From: Knufia peltigerae
Lineage: Eukaryota; Ascomycota; Eurotiomycetes; Chaetothyriales; Trichomeriaceae
Direction of reading: 5' to 3'
Length of the DNA stretch: 47,390 nt
Assembly: GCA_030247855.1 (NCBI GenBank)
Contig: JAPDRN010000194.1
Coordinates: forward strand, 1 to 47,390
In this document: one piece after another, positions 11,621 to 20,919 of the stretch
Position numbering within the stretch: the first letter of the stretch is position 1
Layout: each line of letters starts with the position of its first letter
Notes under the pieces: model-generated
What the model saw: the letters and a program-made list of their open reading frames with translations, nothing else
Databases searched by the model: none
What the model was told of the DNA's origin: nothing
Made by a program: the position numbers and the translations under genes

Positions 11621-12565
11621 TCAATAGTCCTGACTCGTGTCTTTGATGACATCCATCGCATAGCGCTCGTTGCGCTCCCTCATCTCCTTGGCAAACTTGG
11701 TTACATGTTCCGGCACACCGGACACTTTATTGTCCCTGCCCGCCACCGGCTCGCCAAAATGGTCGTAAATGGGGATCACGCCGGTCCAGATGCTGTCCAC
11801 GAGGTCGGCTTGGTCGGTGTCCTTTTTCTCGTCGCGCGGCCCGCCGACGCGGATCTTGCCGCTGCCACCGACGACCTTGACCTTGAGGATCGAGGTCGAC
11901 GACACCTCGGCGGACACGGGCGGGACGCGGGTGTGGCGCCAGCGGTCGGCGACGACGCTGTTGGTGACGGCCTCCATGGCCCAGAGCTTCTCCTCGGGAG
12001 ACGTCACGACCGTGGCGTAGCCGTAGACCGCGACGGAGCGGTAGTTGATGTCGTGCGTGTACGGGGTCAGGCTGAGGATGAGGCCGTCGACTTTTGTCGC
12101 CGAGATGGTCACGGGGAGGCCTTCGTGCTCCTGTCGCTGCGATTCGTCCGTGCCAGGCGTCGTGCGGGAGAGATTCATCAGTCTCGCGCTCACGTACCCG
12201 TGCACGTAAATGTCCAGAGGTTCGCCCAGGGAGGAGGAGGGGTGGTCGAAACTCGCGGCCACCCCGACCATGGGCAACGTCACGGGGAAAGGGTTGGACG
12301 GGTCCGGAGTGTTGAAGGAGACGTTGACATAAGTACTTTCGTTGATGATGGAGTGGATGGCTTCGAGGTCGTATGTTTCTGTCCGTGCCAGGCAAAGATG
12401 GCCCAAGTTGTTAGCATCGTCGTAGGGGATTTGTTTTTCTTTACTTTTTGACGCAAGTAAAGGTCAAAGGATCAGTTGGGCGGGGGGGACCTTACCTCGT
12501 ACATTGTATCGGTTGACCTTGTTGATTGGCGTCTTGGGATACTCGAGGGTGCGTGACCGTCCCAT
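11621..12565 (-). CDS. Pyridoxamine 5'-phosphate oxidase-like FMN-binding split-barrel protein
   Basis: Exons 12565..12496 and 12378..11621, with a 117-nt intron (GTAAGG...GACAG), give 275 residues. The short first exon supplies the characteristic start MGRSRTLEYPKTPINKVNRY seen in fungal members of the flavin-nucleotide-binding (Pyridox_ox_2-type) family. The second exon carries the split-barrel core: a YDLEAIHSIIN helix, VNVSFNTPDPSNPFPVTLPM, DIYVHGYVSARLM, then VDGLILSLTPYTHDINYRSVAVYG and WAMEAVTNSVV. Proteins of this group bind FMN or related flavins, and their substrates are mostly unknown. Heme oxygenase-like or nitroreductase-like activity would be speculation. The coding sequence is GC-rich at third positions, which creates a long antisense frame (11525-12451) that I regard as a shadow. 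The gene probably acts in the cytosol, since no targeting signal is seen. Confidence 0.9.
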
Positions 12566-13566
12566 CTTGACAAACTTTTCCCCGAGTACTCACTTGAATA
12601 ATTCTCGAAACCGAGTGTACGGTACACAACTTCCTTTGCGGGTTCAGTGGTAGCAGATGGAACTGAGGGACGTATGAGGATGTCGTCGGAATGTTATTTC
12701 TATTTGAGATGTGGTTCCCGATTAGTTTGTAGACAAGCAACCTCTCCTACCTATTTGGATACATTCGAACATCCCCGACATGGGCACCTGCTGGGGGAGA
12801 TACAACTTGTTGTCATAGGAAATGATGGAACCATTTCGTCGAGTCCTCCAATCCAGAGTACTTCATTAGTCAAGGATTGAGACGATGGCTTATCTTTGGG
12901 CGCACATTTAAAGTTGCTGAAGACGCCCGGGCTCGCGGTAAACTCCCTTCACTTACCTTCCTAAGGTATCTTATGTTTCCTACGGTTGTACTTGTAGAAA
13001 AGAGTTAGGCGCAGAATGCTCCCGCCATTGTTCCTTGATAACTGTCGAGTGAGTGCTCGATCATAGGGCAAGTAGACCCTTCCCATGTGGCCGAAGCCTC
13101 ATACTGGGGGTGTTTGCTAACTGTCGACGCATTCACAAACCGGAGTCTCTTCATCGCGACCATGGTACAACATCACAGCCTCGGCTTGGCACCTTCAACC
13201 ACCCCTATCACCCCTTGACGAAATCGTCAAGAATTGTCACAGCCATGTAGCAAAGACCTCGTCGAACATCCAGGTACCGACACGAGAAGGTGTGCTAACT
13301 ATGCTGCAGCACCTACTCCAACTTGAAACATCACGTACTCGCACAGTGTGCTATACCAGTCATAGTTTAGCCTGTAGTCCCTCTGGACAGAATGCTATCT
13401 ACGTATCTCTCTGATCCAGAGTATCGGATGCAGTGCTTCAGCATTTACTATCCTTGTTTCACTCACGGACTTGGTACATTCCTTCAGCGTCCTAAGCGTT
13501 ATATGCTTCGTCCACGGCTCACAGAGTCAGGAAGAATATTGTACCATTCCCAATTGTGTTCACAAC
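12566..13566. promoter_or_regulatory. Divergent intergenic region, flavoprotein / acetyltransferase
   Basis: One kilobase between two divergent starts. It contains no supported gene. The in-frame extension upstream of 13567 (ATG at 13471) may be leader or a longer N-terminus of the acetyltransferase. Confidence 0.35.
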
Positions 13567-14295
13567 ATGGTAGATGACATACCAGTTACAGCGACGAGTG
13601 CGGCTCCCGCAACTTCAGACGAAGGGAGTCGGAGAATGAACCCAGAGCTTCCAAGAGTGACCATCAGTTCGTCAATGGAATACGTTGAAAAGATGTCCTG
13701 GGCATTGGCCCATGCGATGCTGCCCAATCCTGTCTGGAGAGTCTTAATTAAAGGAGACACGGACGGCAAAGGCGAGGAAGAGTCGGAGGAGAAGCTACTC
13801 CCATCGTATCACGCTGTCATCAAGGATTTCCTGACAGCCGGAGTCAACGCTGGCGCTTTCATTGCGGAATCGGGTGATTTCGCGGCATTCGCCGCCTGGT
13901 GCCCTCCAGGCTCGCATGAAGCACCTAAAACATCCAGCGATACACCGGACCTGGATAAAGAGATTTCGATAGATGGTCTAGAGCAGGAGGTGGACAAAGT
14001 CCGGGATGAATTGATCTGGTCCAAACACGGACAGGAGTTTTGGTGGCTACGTTTGCTTGGTCGTGATCCCAGGAAGTCCGCAGTGCCTGGCGCCGTGAGA
14101 GCTGTTCTACAGCCTTCAATGGATCGAGCTGCAGCAGAGGGCAACCCGATCTGGCTTGCAACCACGAGTCCGCACGCGAGGGATATCTATCTTCACATGG
14201 GATGGCAGTTGGTCAGGACAGTCGAATTCGGCGGACACAATGAGTGGTGCATGATTCTGTATCCGCCTTCAACAGAGGAAGAGGCAGGTCGATGA
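13567..14295 (+). CDS. GNAT-like N-acetyltransferase domain protein
   Basis: A single exon of 242 codons from ATG 13567; an earlier in-frame ATG at 13471 would add 32 residues. I chose the later start because MVDDIPVTATSAAPATS looks like a disordered N-terminus, whereas the extension is low-quality sequence. The C-terminal half reads as an acetyltransferase fold: the strand EFWWLRLLGRDP, then a loop and helix (PGAVRAVLQPSMDRAAAEG) in the acetyl-CoA-binding position, then IWLATTSPHARDIYLHMGWQLV, the typical GNAT motif B with HARDIYLHMGW. The canonical Q/RXXGXG/A loop is weakened to KSAVPGA. Many ascomycete genomes carry such proteins next to unrelated genes. The substrate cannot be told from sequence. 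No signal peptide or membrane segment is seen. Confidence 0.75.
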   Translation: MVDDIPVTATSAAPATSDEGSRRMNPELPRVTISSSMEYVEKMSWALAHAMLPNPVWRVLIKGDTDGKGEEESEEKLLPSYHAVIKDFLTAGVNAGAFIAESGDFAAFAAWCPPGSHEAPKTSSDTPDLDKEISIDGLEQEVDKVRDELIWSKHGQEFWWLRLLGRDPRKSAVPGAVRAVLQPSMDRAAAEGNPIWLATTSPHARDIYLHMGWQLVRTVEFGGHNEWCMILYPPSTEEEAGR

Positions 14296-14624
14296 TGAAT
14301 TTGAATCAACGTAGACCGTGACTCAGAAGCATGTCACTGGCACCCAATTTATCTTTTCATATAAAAGCAAGTCTGGCGCCGAGACTCCCCTACTTACATT
14401 CTATCAATACCAACATCAAAATGGTGGCGGTCGAAACTGCGGAGAAACATTGTTCGGTGGCTGCGGCGGATGTTTGTTTGGTCATCATTATCACATCTAT
14501 AGACACAACTACATCACTACTTCCTTGTCTTTCTTCACATCATAATGGTCGCTTTGTCAAACGACGCTCTTTCGAGACCCCCATTGCATGAGTCGTAGCA
14601 TCTTTGGACCATATCAGACTCAGA
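14296..14624. promoter_or_regulatory. Upstream region of the RING gene, with TATA box and small open frames
   Basis: A 329-bp interval. It has a TATA-like element (14360-14367) and two small ATG frames before the RING start: one of 56 codons (14421-14591) in good context (CAAAATGG), and one of 16 codons beginning ATGGTCGCT at 14545. These may be upstream frames in the RING mRNA leader or a separate small gene. Confidence 0.4.
14360..14367 (+). promoter_or_regulatory. Candidate TATA box (TATAAAAG)
   Basis: A perfect TATAAAAG lies 61 bp upstream of the ATG at 14421 and 265 bp upstream of the RING-protein ATG. The 30 to 50 bp after it are rich in C, A and T, like a fungal mRNA start region. It would place transcription start near 14390. 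Confidence 0.4.
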
Positions 14625-15974
14625 ATGAGTACTCCCCCGACGCCCTTTGGTGACTTATTATCCTTTCCCTCTGGACACCAAGTTGATCACAATCCCCACC
14701 GATTCCTCCCACCGCCACAACGACCTTCGCAGCCTCCTCTTCTTCCTCCTCCGAGACTGTTCCGCAACTTTTTCGGTGGCATGCCAGACTCTGAACCTCG
14801 AAGACAGGCAATCTTACCTAGAGCGGACTATCAGGACACAGTACATGACGTGAGTCGAGCACTGCAGAGTGCGAACCGGGCCTTGCAAAGAGCGCAGGAC
14901 GCATTCGAACAATCACGCCGGCCAGGACCAGGTGAACCCGAGAGATCGGCAGGCGATTTCACCGAAGGCAATTCACAAAGCAATTCACCCGAATCTCATT
15001 TCATTTCTCAAACCACACATCCTCACGATCTCAATTCGACCCAAAGACCAAGAGGGCTCAACACACTTGATCAACCAGTCTACGGCCACCCAATCTCGAG
15101 CCTCCCGGACGCAAACGAAACGTTACCCGTCCTAACAATCTTCCCGGCCTCCATGCCTCCATTTCCTCGCCTGCCTCACCTACGCACCGATCATAACCGT
15201 CTACAGGCGATCGTCGATCGGGAAGCCATAAATCGTCAACGAGAAAATCACTCGCACTGGGAGCGGACACAAGCCAGAAACAGAGAACGTGCCCAGAATC
15301 AACCACGACAATCTCCGTCCGAAATGTCTCCTCCCTCTTCCTCCTCGTCTTCCTCCGCGAGAAGAAACAGACGACAGGCTCCGTCCCCATCCACAGATCC
15401 GACGATAGAATCGGTAGACCTCACCGAAATAGACGACAGCGCCGCACTCTCAGCGACCTTGGCCAAACAGCGGCAGGAAGCGATACTGTCGCAAAATCCA
15501 GGAACAGAGGCAGGCCGGACACCGCTGACGGCGTACAAGTGTCCCGTGTGCATGGAGACCCCCACGGATCCTACTGCGACCATCTGCGGGCACGTCTTTT
15601 GCCACCGCTGCATAATAGACACTCTGACCTGGTCAATCCAGCAGAGACGGGAAGACATTCCGCCGAGCCGGAGGGTCAAGGGGGTGTGTCCGGTATGTCG
15701 TAAACCGCTGGACATCAAGGACCTCCCGGGCCTGACGAGGACGCTGGTGCCACTCGAGTTGAAACTGTTGGTGAAGAAGAGGAAGAGGGAAGACAAGGGG
15801 AAACAGAAGTTGGTCAAGGCAGAAACCATTAGTAGTGATGATGATGATGAAGGGGAGGAAAAGACCGCCGAGAAAGAGAATAGGAGGTCGGGTAAGAAAA
15901 GACGTGCCCCCGCGGAAGAAGAAGAAGACGAGGATGAGGCACTCATGTGGGCTGAGTTTATGGCAGCAGATTGA
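14625..15974 (+). CDS. RING-finger protein, candidate SUMO-targeted ubiquitin ligase (SLX8-like)
   Basis: A single exon of 449 codons from ATG 14625. The first 300 residues are Pro/Ser/Arg/Gln-rich and probably disordered, with one helical stretch (DVSRALQSANRALQRAQDAF). A C3HC4 RING lies at about residues 306-358: CPVC, then CGHVFCHRC, then CPVCRKPL. A hydrophobic-acidic motif just before it (SVDLTEIDDS, around 264) fits a SUMO-interacting motif. This order, SIM then C-terminal RING, is that of Slx8/Rnf4-type SUMO-targeted ubiquitin ligases, which ubiquitylate poly-SUMOylated nuclear proteins. The tail (after 380) is Lys-rich then very acidic (runs of D and E) and contains basic clusters such as KKRKRE that could be nuclear signals. 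The Slx8 assignment is inferred; a generic RING E3 is the alternative. Confidence 0.8.
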   Translation: MSTPPTPFGDLLSFPSGHQVDHNPHRFLPPPQRPSQPPLLPPPRLFRNFFGGMPDSEPRRQAILPRADYQDTVHDVSRALQSANRALQRAQDAFEQSRRPGPGEPERSAGDFTEGNSQSNSPESHFISQTTHPHDLNSTQRPRGLNTLDQPVYGHPISSLPDANETLPVLTIFPASMPPFPRLPHLRTDHNRLQAIVDREAINRQRENHSHWERTQARNRERAQNQPRQSPSEMSPPSSSSSSSARRNRRQAPSPSTDPTIESVDLTEIDDSAALSATLAKQRQEAILSQNPGTEAGRTPLTAYKCPVCMETPTDPTATICGHVFCHRCIIDTLTWSIQQRREDIPPSRRVKGVCPVCRKPLDIKDLPGLTRTLVPLELKLLVKKRKREDKGKQKLVKAETISSDDDDEGEEKTAEKENRRSGKKRRAPAEEEEDEDEALMWAEFMAAD

Positions 15975-16719
15975 GACTTGAGGACTTGATTTTTGCCATT
16001 TTCCGTCATTGCATCGGCATTCAAATTGGAGCGTCGTGCATTTGCTGGTCGAGTTGATGGATGAACACAGGCCGGACACAGGTTGATTGGTTTTTTTTTC
16101 TCATGTTTTGCTTGATTTTATGATACCCAGTAGATAATAGCATTTCATGACGGCATGAGGTTGAGAAGCCAGGCGGCTTTGACATAATGTATTTTTGTCC
16201 GATACAGACAACAACAAATCGAACATCATCTTTTCCCTCGGCCAAAAAGACAGAAAAGATTTAGATATTGGCCAAGGACCGAACTTCTTGCGATATAATG
16301 TTCATCAAAAAACTAAACGTTACAGAACGGACATGAAAAAGATGGAGGAACGACATGCGGCAGGGGACAAAATAGTCCGACCGACCGACAGAGACAGATG
16401 AGAGGGTACTTGGGTATTTCGACGTTATTACTTTATTAGTACCTAGGTATTTTTCGTATCTGCCTAGTAGCTTTGAACTCAGTTACTAGCGACCAGTCCG
16501 TTACTCTCATGACCAGATCTGTCCCTTGGGTACGTACGGTGTTTAGTTAGGTGTTTAGTTAGGCACATGTTTTGAAAATGTACAGGGGAAAAGCCGGCGA
16601 CGAAGAAGAAGAAGAAGAAGAAGAAGAAGAAGAAGAAGAAGAAGAAGAAGCCGGTAGCAAACAAGATCTGTACAATTGATTACAAATTACAAGGACCCCC
16701 AGAAAGAAAGAAAGCGTGG
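15975..16719. other. Intergenic region between convergent genes
   Basis: This interval of 745 bp contains the 3' flanks of the RING and CorA genes, a palindromic TACCTAGGTA (16440-16449) and a GAA microsatellite (16602-16650). There is no supported gene. Confidence 0.45.
16602..16650. repeat. GAA trinucleotide microsatellite, about 16 units
   Basis: An uninterrupted GAA tract on the plus strand (TTC on the strand of the CorA mRNA). It lies about 70 bp beyond the CorA stop codon, so it is probably in that gene's 3' UTR. Confidence 0.95.
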
Positions 16720-18765
16720 TCAACTCTTTTGCAACCTCCTCTTGCGGCCTCTCTTGATCAACATCCGGTTCGCCCACCGGGTGATGTGGCGCGCCATGAC
16801 GTCCCTCATCAGGAGGAGAAAGACGAGGAAGGAGACGGGCACGGCGATGACCCAGAAGAAGGCGTCGGAGTGGTGCTGGACGCCGTCGAAGTGGAAAAAG
16901 TTCATGCCGAAGTAACCCGTCAGGAAGCTCAGCGGCAGGAAGAAGCAGGTCACGATGGTCAACTGCTTCATGCTCTCGTTCTGGTACGCCGACACGGTGT
17001 TGAAGATCAGGTCGACCAGGTTGTCGGCCGCGCGGCGCATCTGGTCGTAGCTGTCCTGGATCAGCAGGGCGTGGTCCTCGACGTCGCCCAGGTACGTGAC
17101 GCTGAGCGGGGAGATCTGCACGCCCGACGCGAAGGTCGAATGCTGCTTGTTGGCGTAGGGCGGTCTGCCGCCGCCGTTCTTCGCGGCGGGCGTGGCCGCC
17201 ATGGGGTTGCCGTTGGCCGCGGACGCCACGGACGGCGTGGGCACGCGGGATCCCGTGAGGGCCGCGGCGGCCGACGAGGCGTCGGATTTGTGGTCCTTGA
17301 GGGCGCCGATGAGCTGGACGACGGGGGCGATGGCGTTGCGGAGGATGGAAATCTCCGACGTGAGAATGTACAGCGTGTTGGACTCGTGGATGTCCGGGTT
17401 CGTGAGCACGTCGAGTTCCAGGTCGCCGATGGCGTCTTGGTAGGCCGTCGTCACCGGGATGGCAAGGTCGATCATGGCGTCGAGAATGGCTTGGGCCAGC
17501 ATGCTCGCGTCGGCGGACTGCCGCAGGATGGTGCCCGGGGACTGGAGACGGCGGATGATGGGCGTCTGGACGTCGTGGGCCGAGTACTCGAAGAAAGATA
17601 TGACCGTGCTGTCGGAGCAGAGGAATATCGAAACTTGCTCCATCGAGACGCCGATCCCTCGGTTGCGTAGCACGGCGTGACGCTCCATGAAGTCGATGCG
17701 GTCTTGATTGGGACCAGAGTGGTATCGCTGCATGGTTCGGACCTTCTTGGGCGCCCACGGTGTCTCGACCTTGGAGGCATGTCGGAAGGAGTTGGACGGG
17801 TTGATCTGATTGTGCTCAAATGAACCTGGTGGGCTGGTGGTCGCGTCCCGTTTCCTCTTTTTGGGCTTGAAGATATCCTCCCAAAGCGCAACGAGGGCAC
17901 CTTTCTTGTTCTTCAATCGTTTGCGCATGCGCCGTTCTGTGAGAATTCGCGTCTGATATTCTGATTCGTGATCTCTGATCGATCTTGAGGCCTCAGACTC
18001 GTCATCGTCGTCGTCGGAAGACTCGTAATCTTCTTGCTCGTCCAGGTTGATGAGCTTCTGCAGAGGCAGGACTAGGTACGTATGGTCACTATACCAGTCG
18101 ACCTTCGTCCGATTTTTGGTGTTGATCATGTCTTCGATTGCGAGTGGATGTAGATGTTTATGATTACCCAGAAGCCTGATGACATCCCAGGACAAGCCAT
18201 TGACATTGATCCATCTGACATCAGCCCACGGCTCAACGGGCTTTTTCAGGAAGTCCTCGAGATTATCATTATCCAAGTCAAACGTCGACATTGCGTCGTT
18301 GCTGAAATCCACCACCGTGATTTCACACCTCTGCCTCAAAGTCTCATAGTGTACAGAGGTCGGATGACCTTCACTGTAAGGCGGTGCCGGTTCACTCGTG
18401 TCAATACCGGGCTCCAACCCAGGTGCCCAGCCTGACGTTCTGCCCATGTCTTGGGCTCCATACATCACGGTATTTGTGTTTGACCGGCCTCGTCTGCGCA
18501 AGGACTTCATGGTCGACTTCGAGTTCACCGTGTCTGTGCGATGTAGGCCATGAAAAGGCGACTCGCCCCCATCTTCAGAATGTCTATGCAGTGCCACTTC
18601 GGGGTTTTCTTTTATGTGAACATGATGATTTCCCTCGGCTCCTTCAGCTTCCACATCTCGCGATCTTCGTCGTTCTCTCGAGTGGCGGTGGTCAGTACCC
18701 TCTAAGGAATCTCTGTGATGAGCCAGGACATGGGAGCCACTGTGAGGCATCGGGATCGTTGGCAT
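16720..18765 (-). CDS. CorA-type magnesium/divalent cation transporter (ALR1/MNR2-like)
   Basis: A single exon of 681 codons from ATG 18765; the frame stays open upstream, but without an ATG. The long cytosolic N-terminal part is His/Ser/Arg-rich, then the CorA-like domain begins near WINVNGLSWDVIRLLGNH and KHLHPLAIEDMINTKNRTKVDWY. It includes an acidic run (SSDDDDDESE) and a Lys/Arg-rich insert. A long helix leads to two transmembrane segments at the C-terminus. The selectivity motif GMN sits at about residues 620-622 in LTGYFGMNFF. The basic tail (KRGRKRRLQKS) is cytosolic. Fungal homologues are Alr1 (plasma membrane) and Mnr2 (vacuole). The sequence does not decide between them. The 3' half is much more GC-rich than the 5' half. 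The gene is divergent with the CofD-family gene. Confidence 0.93.
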   Translation of the reverse strand: MPTIPMPHSGSHVLAHHRDSLEGTDHRHSRERRRSRDVEAEGAEGNHHVHIKENPEVALHRHSEDGGESPFHGLHRTDTVNSKSTMKSLRRRGRSNTNTVMYGAQDMGRTSGWAPGLEPGIDTSEPAPPYSEGHPTSVHYETLRQRCEITVVDFSNDAMSTFDLDNDNLEDFLKKPVEPWADVRWINVNGLSWDVIRLLGNHKHLHPLAIEDMINTKNRTKVDWYSDHTYLVLPLQKLINLDEQEDYESSDDDDDESEASRSIRDHESEYQTRILTERRMRKRLKNKKGALVALWEDIFKPKKRKRDATTSPPGSFEHNQINPSNSFRHASKVETPWAPKKVRTMQRYHSGPNQDRIDFMERHAVLRNRGIGVSMEQVSIFLCSDSTVISFFEYSAHDVQTPIIRRLQSPGTILRQSADASMLAQAILDAMIDLAIPVTTAYQDAIGDLELDVLTNPDIHESNTLYILTSEISILRNAIAPVVQLIGALKDHKSDASSAAAALTGSRVPTPSVASAANGNPMAATPAAKNGGGRPPYANKQHSTFASGVQISPLSVTYLGDVEDHALLIQDSYDQMRRAADNLVDLIFNTVSAYQNESMKQLTIVTCFFLPLSFLTGYFGMNFFHFDGVQHHSDAFFWVIAVPVSFLVFLLLMRDVMARHITRWANRMLIKRGRKRRLQKS

Positions 18766-19325
18766 CACGGCCTGATGCGTAGTTTCCAGTTGGCCAGATG
18801 AAGTCGCAAGTGCATCGATGCGGAAGTGAAGGAGTTTTCGCAAAAGTCAATGGAGCAGGGAACAGCCAGCGCGGTAGGAGGTTGTGGCTGGCTGAGAAGG
18901 ATCTGACCAGGATAAGGATTGACTTTATATTGGTACCGACATGGTTTTTTGCTCGATTGCGTGTGGGTGTTGATCGTCTTAGCAAGATCACTGAAGAGAA
19001 GATACTGCATGTCTATCAGACACGCGACGCTGGGTCTCTTCCGGGGCATTCTTCCGGGGGGGCGAAGGCTAAGCTTTTGGGGCTCAATAAGCATCATTAG
19101 CGGCGTTGTGGTCCTTAAAAGTCCCCAGCTTGGAGGGGCTGTTGAACAGCGCTGAGCATTCCCGCGGCTGTCTTTCCGCAAACAACCACGCCGACAGGAA
19201 TATCCGGGAATTGACACCTAACCGAAAGCAAGGCTGAGCCTCGTCACGTCGTTATCAGGGTACGACCGGCCTTCCCCTTCTATTGCGGCACTCCTACGCT
19301 CCTTGACCTCTGTCTCTGGTCGAAA
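18766..19325. promoter_or_regulatory. Divergent promoter, CorA transporter / CofD-family gene
   Basis: A 560-bp region with no supported coding frame. The last 60 bp before 19326 are pyrimidine-rich, as expected for a fungal leader. Confidence 0.4.
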
Positions 19326-20846
19326 ATGACCAACAGTAAGGGTATAGTGGTCTTCTCAGGTGGAAGCGCTGCAAACAGCCTTGTCGACGTCTTCGAAGCA
19401 GTGCGCGAGAACAAATCATGTCCCCTCAGCTACATCATTCCTATCAGCGACAACGGTGGCTCTTCTTCAGAACTCATTAGAGTCTTTGGTGGCCCCGGGA
19501 TTGGCGATGTTCGAAGTCGCCTGGTCAGACTCATACCTACGGATCCTTCCTCGCCCGAACGTCTGGCCATATCACATCTCTTCAACCATCGCCTGTCATC
19601 TACGTCTTCAGTAGACGCGGCGACTGAGTGGCAACTGATCGTTTCTGGAGCAGCGGATCTGTGGCTTGGTATACCTTCGGCCAAAAAGGAACTCATTCGA
19701 TCATTTTTCAACCTCTTGAACCTTGAGATCTTAAAACGGTCGAGGCCGTCCTCGACATTCGATTTCACTTCAGCGAGTGTGGGCAACCTCTTTTTGACCG
19801 GTGCGAGACTGTTCAGTGGCAGTTTCGAGTCGGCCATATACCTGCTGAGCAGTATCTGTGCAATACCAGATGAAGTGCGTGTCATTCCTAGCATTAACTC
19901 CAACTTCTCCCACCATATAGCCGCAGGTCTGGTCAACGGAGACGTCATTGTCGGCCAGAACAACATCTCTCACCCTGCCGCGGCCACAGCCTTAGCAATG
20001 CCGACAGTTGGCGATGGTCGTCCAATCGCAGCGAGAACGCGTCATAGCGTTGATCACACCGAGGAGATTGAGGATGCAAATATACCAGGCACGCTGCCCA
20101 CGTTGCGTCAGAAGAACATCAACTTTAGTAAGGACGAGGAGGAAGACCTCCCCGCTCGGATAGAGCGCATATGGTACATTAACCCCTACGGACAAGAAAT
20201 GCTTCCACCAGCCAATCCGCGCGTTCTCTCGGCGGTTAAACAAGCGCAAGCTGTTGTCTACTCCATAGGATCCCTCTATACTTCCGTCGTGGCATCCATT
20301 GTGCTCAGAGGTGTGGGCGAAGCATTGCACTCCAGTACCGCCCGACACAAGATTCTCATTCTCAATGGCTCGCTAGACCGGGAGACCGGTCCGAGCCCCA
20401 ACCCCTTCTCTGCCTTTGATTTCGTCGAAGCCATTGCTCGAGCATGCGAGCAATCTCGGGGACATCCCTGGAGGTCAGAACTTTGCACGTCACACTCAGA
20501 GAACAAGTTAAAGTCCTCAGGGCCAACTTCGTCCACAGATGCTCATGGCGGTTTACTGGTGCCAGGCAGCACACCTAACGTGGCGCAAACAGCCGAGCAA
20601 AACTCAATATATCGACAGTATGTCACTCATGTTATACATCTCAACGGGGAGGGAACTCCGAAGGTCGACAAAGAGCGCCTTGCAGCTGTGGGCATCGATT
20701 GCCTTAAATTATATGGTCGGAAAAGCGCCAAAGGTGTTATGTTGTACGATCCTCAGGCCCTCATTGGAGCACTGGAAGCGATACTCGGGAAGAAAGGCGA
20801 CGCCATGCTTCTGAGCAGGAGCCGAAGAAACACGATGGAAGCATGA
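19326..20846 (+). CDS. CofD/UPF0052-family protein, unknown function in fungi
   Basis: A single exon of 506 codons from ATG 19326. It has the family hallmarks: IVVFSGGSAANSLV at the N-terminus (nucleotide/phosphate-binding turn), ISDNGGSSSELIRVFGGPGIGDVRSRL (matching the DDGGSSG...PGDLR pattern), FSHHIAAGLVNGDVIVGQNNISHP, and YSIGSLYTSVVASIVLRGVG (matching GPGSLYTS...). In prokaryotes the superfamily includes CofD, which transfers 2-phospholactate in cofactor F420 synthesis, and YvcK, a regulator that binds UDP-sugars. Fungi are not known to make F420, so the reaction here is unknown. No targeting signal or membrane segment is seen. The gene ends 73 bp from the stop of the next, convergent gene, so their transcripts may overlap. 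Confidence 0.9.
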   Translation: MTNSKGIVVFSGGSAANSLVDVFEAVRENKSCPLSYIIPISDNGGSSSELIRVFGGPGIGDVRSRLVRLIPTDPSSPERLAISHLFNHRLSSTSSVDAATEWQLIVSGAADLWLGIPSAKKELIRSFFNLLNLEILKRSRPSSTFDFTSASVGNLFLTGARLFSGSFESAIYLLSSICAIPDEVRVIPSINSNFSHHIAAGLVNGDVIVGQNNISHPAAATALAMPTVGDGRPIAARTRHSVDHTEEIEDANIPGTLPTLRQKNINFSKDEEEDLPARIERIWYINPYGQEMLPPANPRVLSAVKQAQAVVYSIGSLYTSVVASIVLRGVGEALHSSTARHKILILNGSLDRETGPSPNPFSAFDFVEAIARACEQSRGHPWRSELCTSHSENKLKSSGPTSSTDAHGGLLVPGSTPNVAQTAEQNSIYRQYVTHVIHLNGEGTPKVDKERLAAVGIDCLKLYGRKSAKGVMLYDPQALIGALEAILGKKGDAMLLSRSRRNTMEA

Positions 20847-20919
20847 TGCGCTGTCTGGGTCTTTGAAACCACTATCGTGTAACAGCTTTTTAGGCCGTTG
20901 AATCCCGTAGTATCGGACG

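Noticed and set aside
11525..12451. 308-codon plus-strand open frame
   Set aside because: It is the exact antisense of the PNPOx-like gene. High third-position GC removes stops on the opposite strand, and its own sequence is low-complexity without family features.
16729..17670. 313-codon plus-strand frame opposite the CorA gene
   Set aside because: It is antisense to a clear CorA transporter and is rich in Val, Gly, His and Arg, as expected of a GC-driven shadow.
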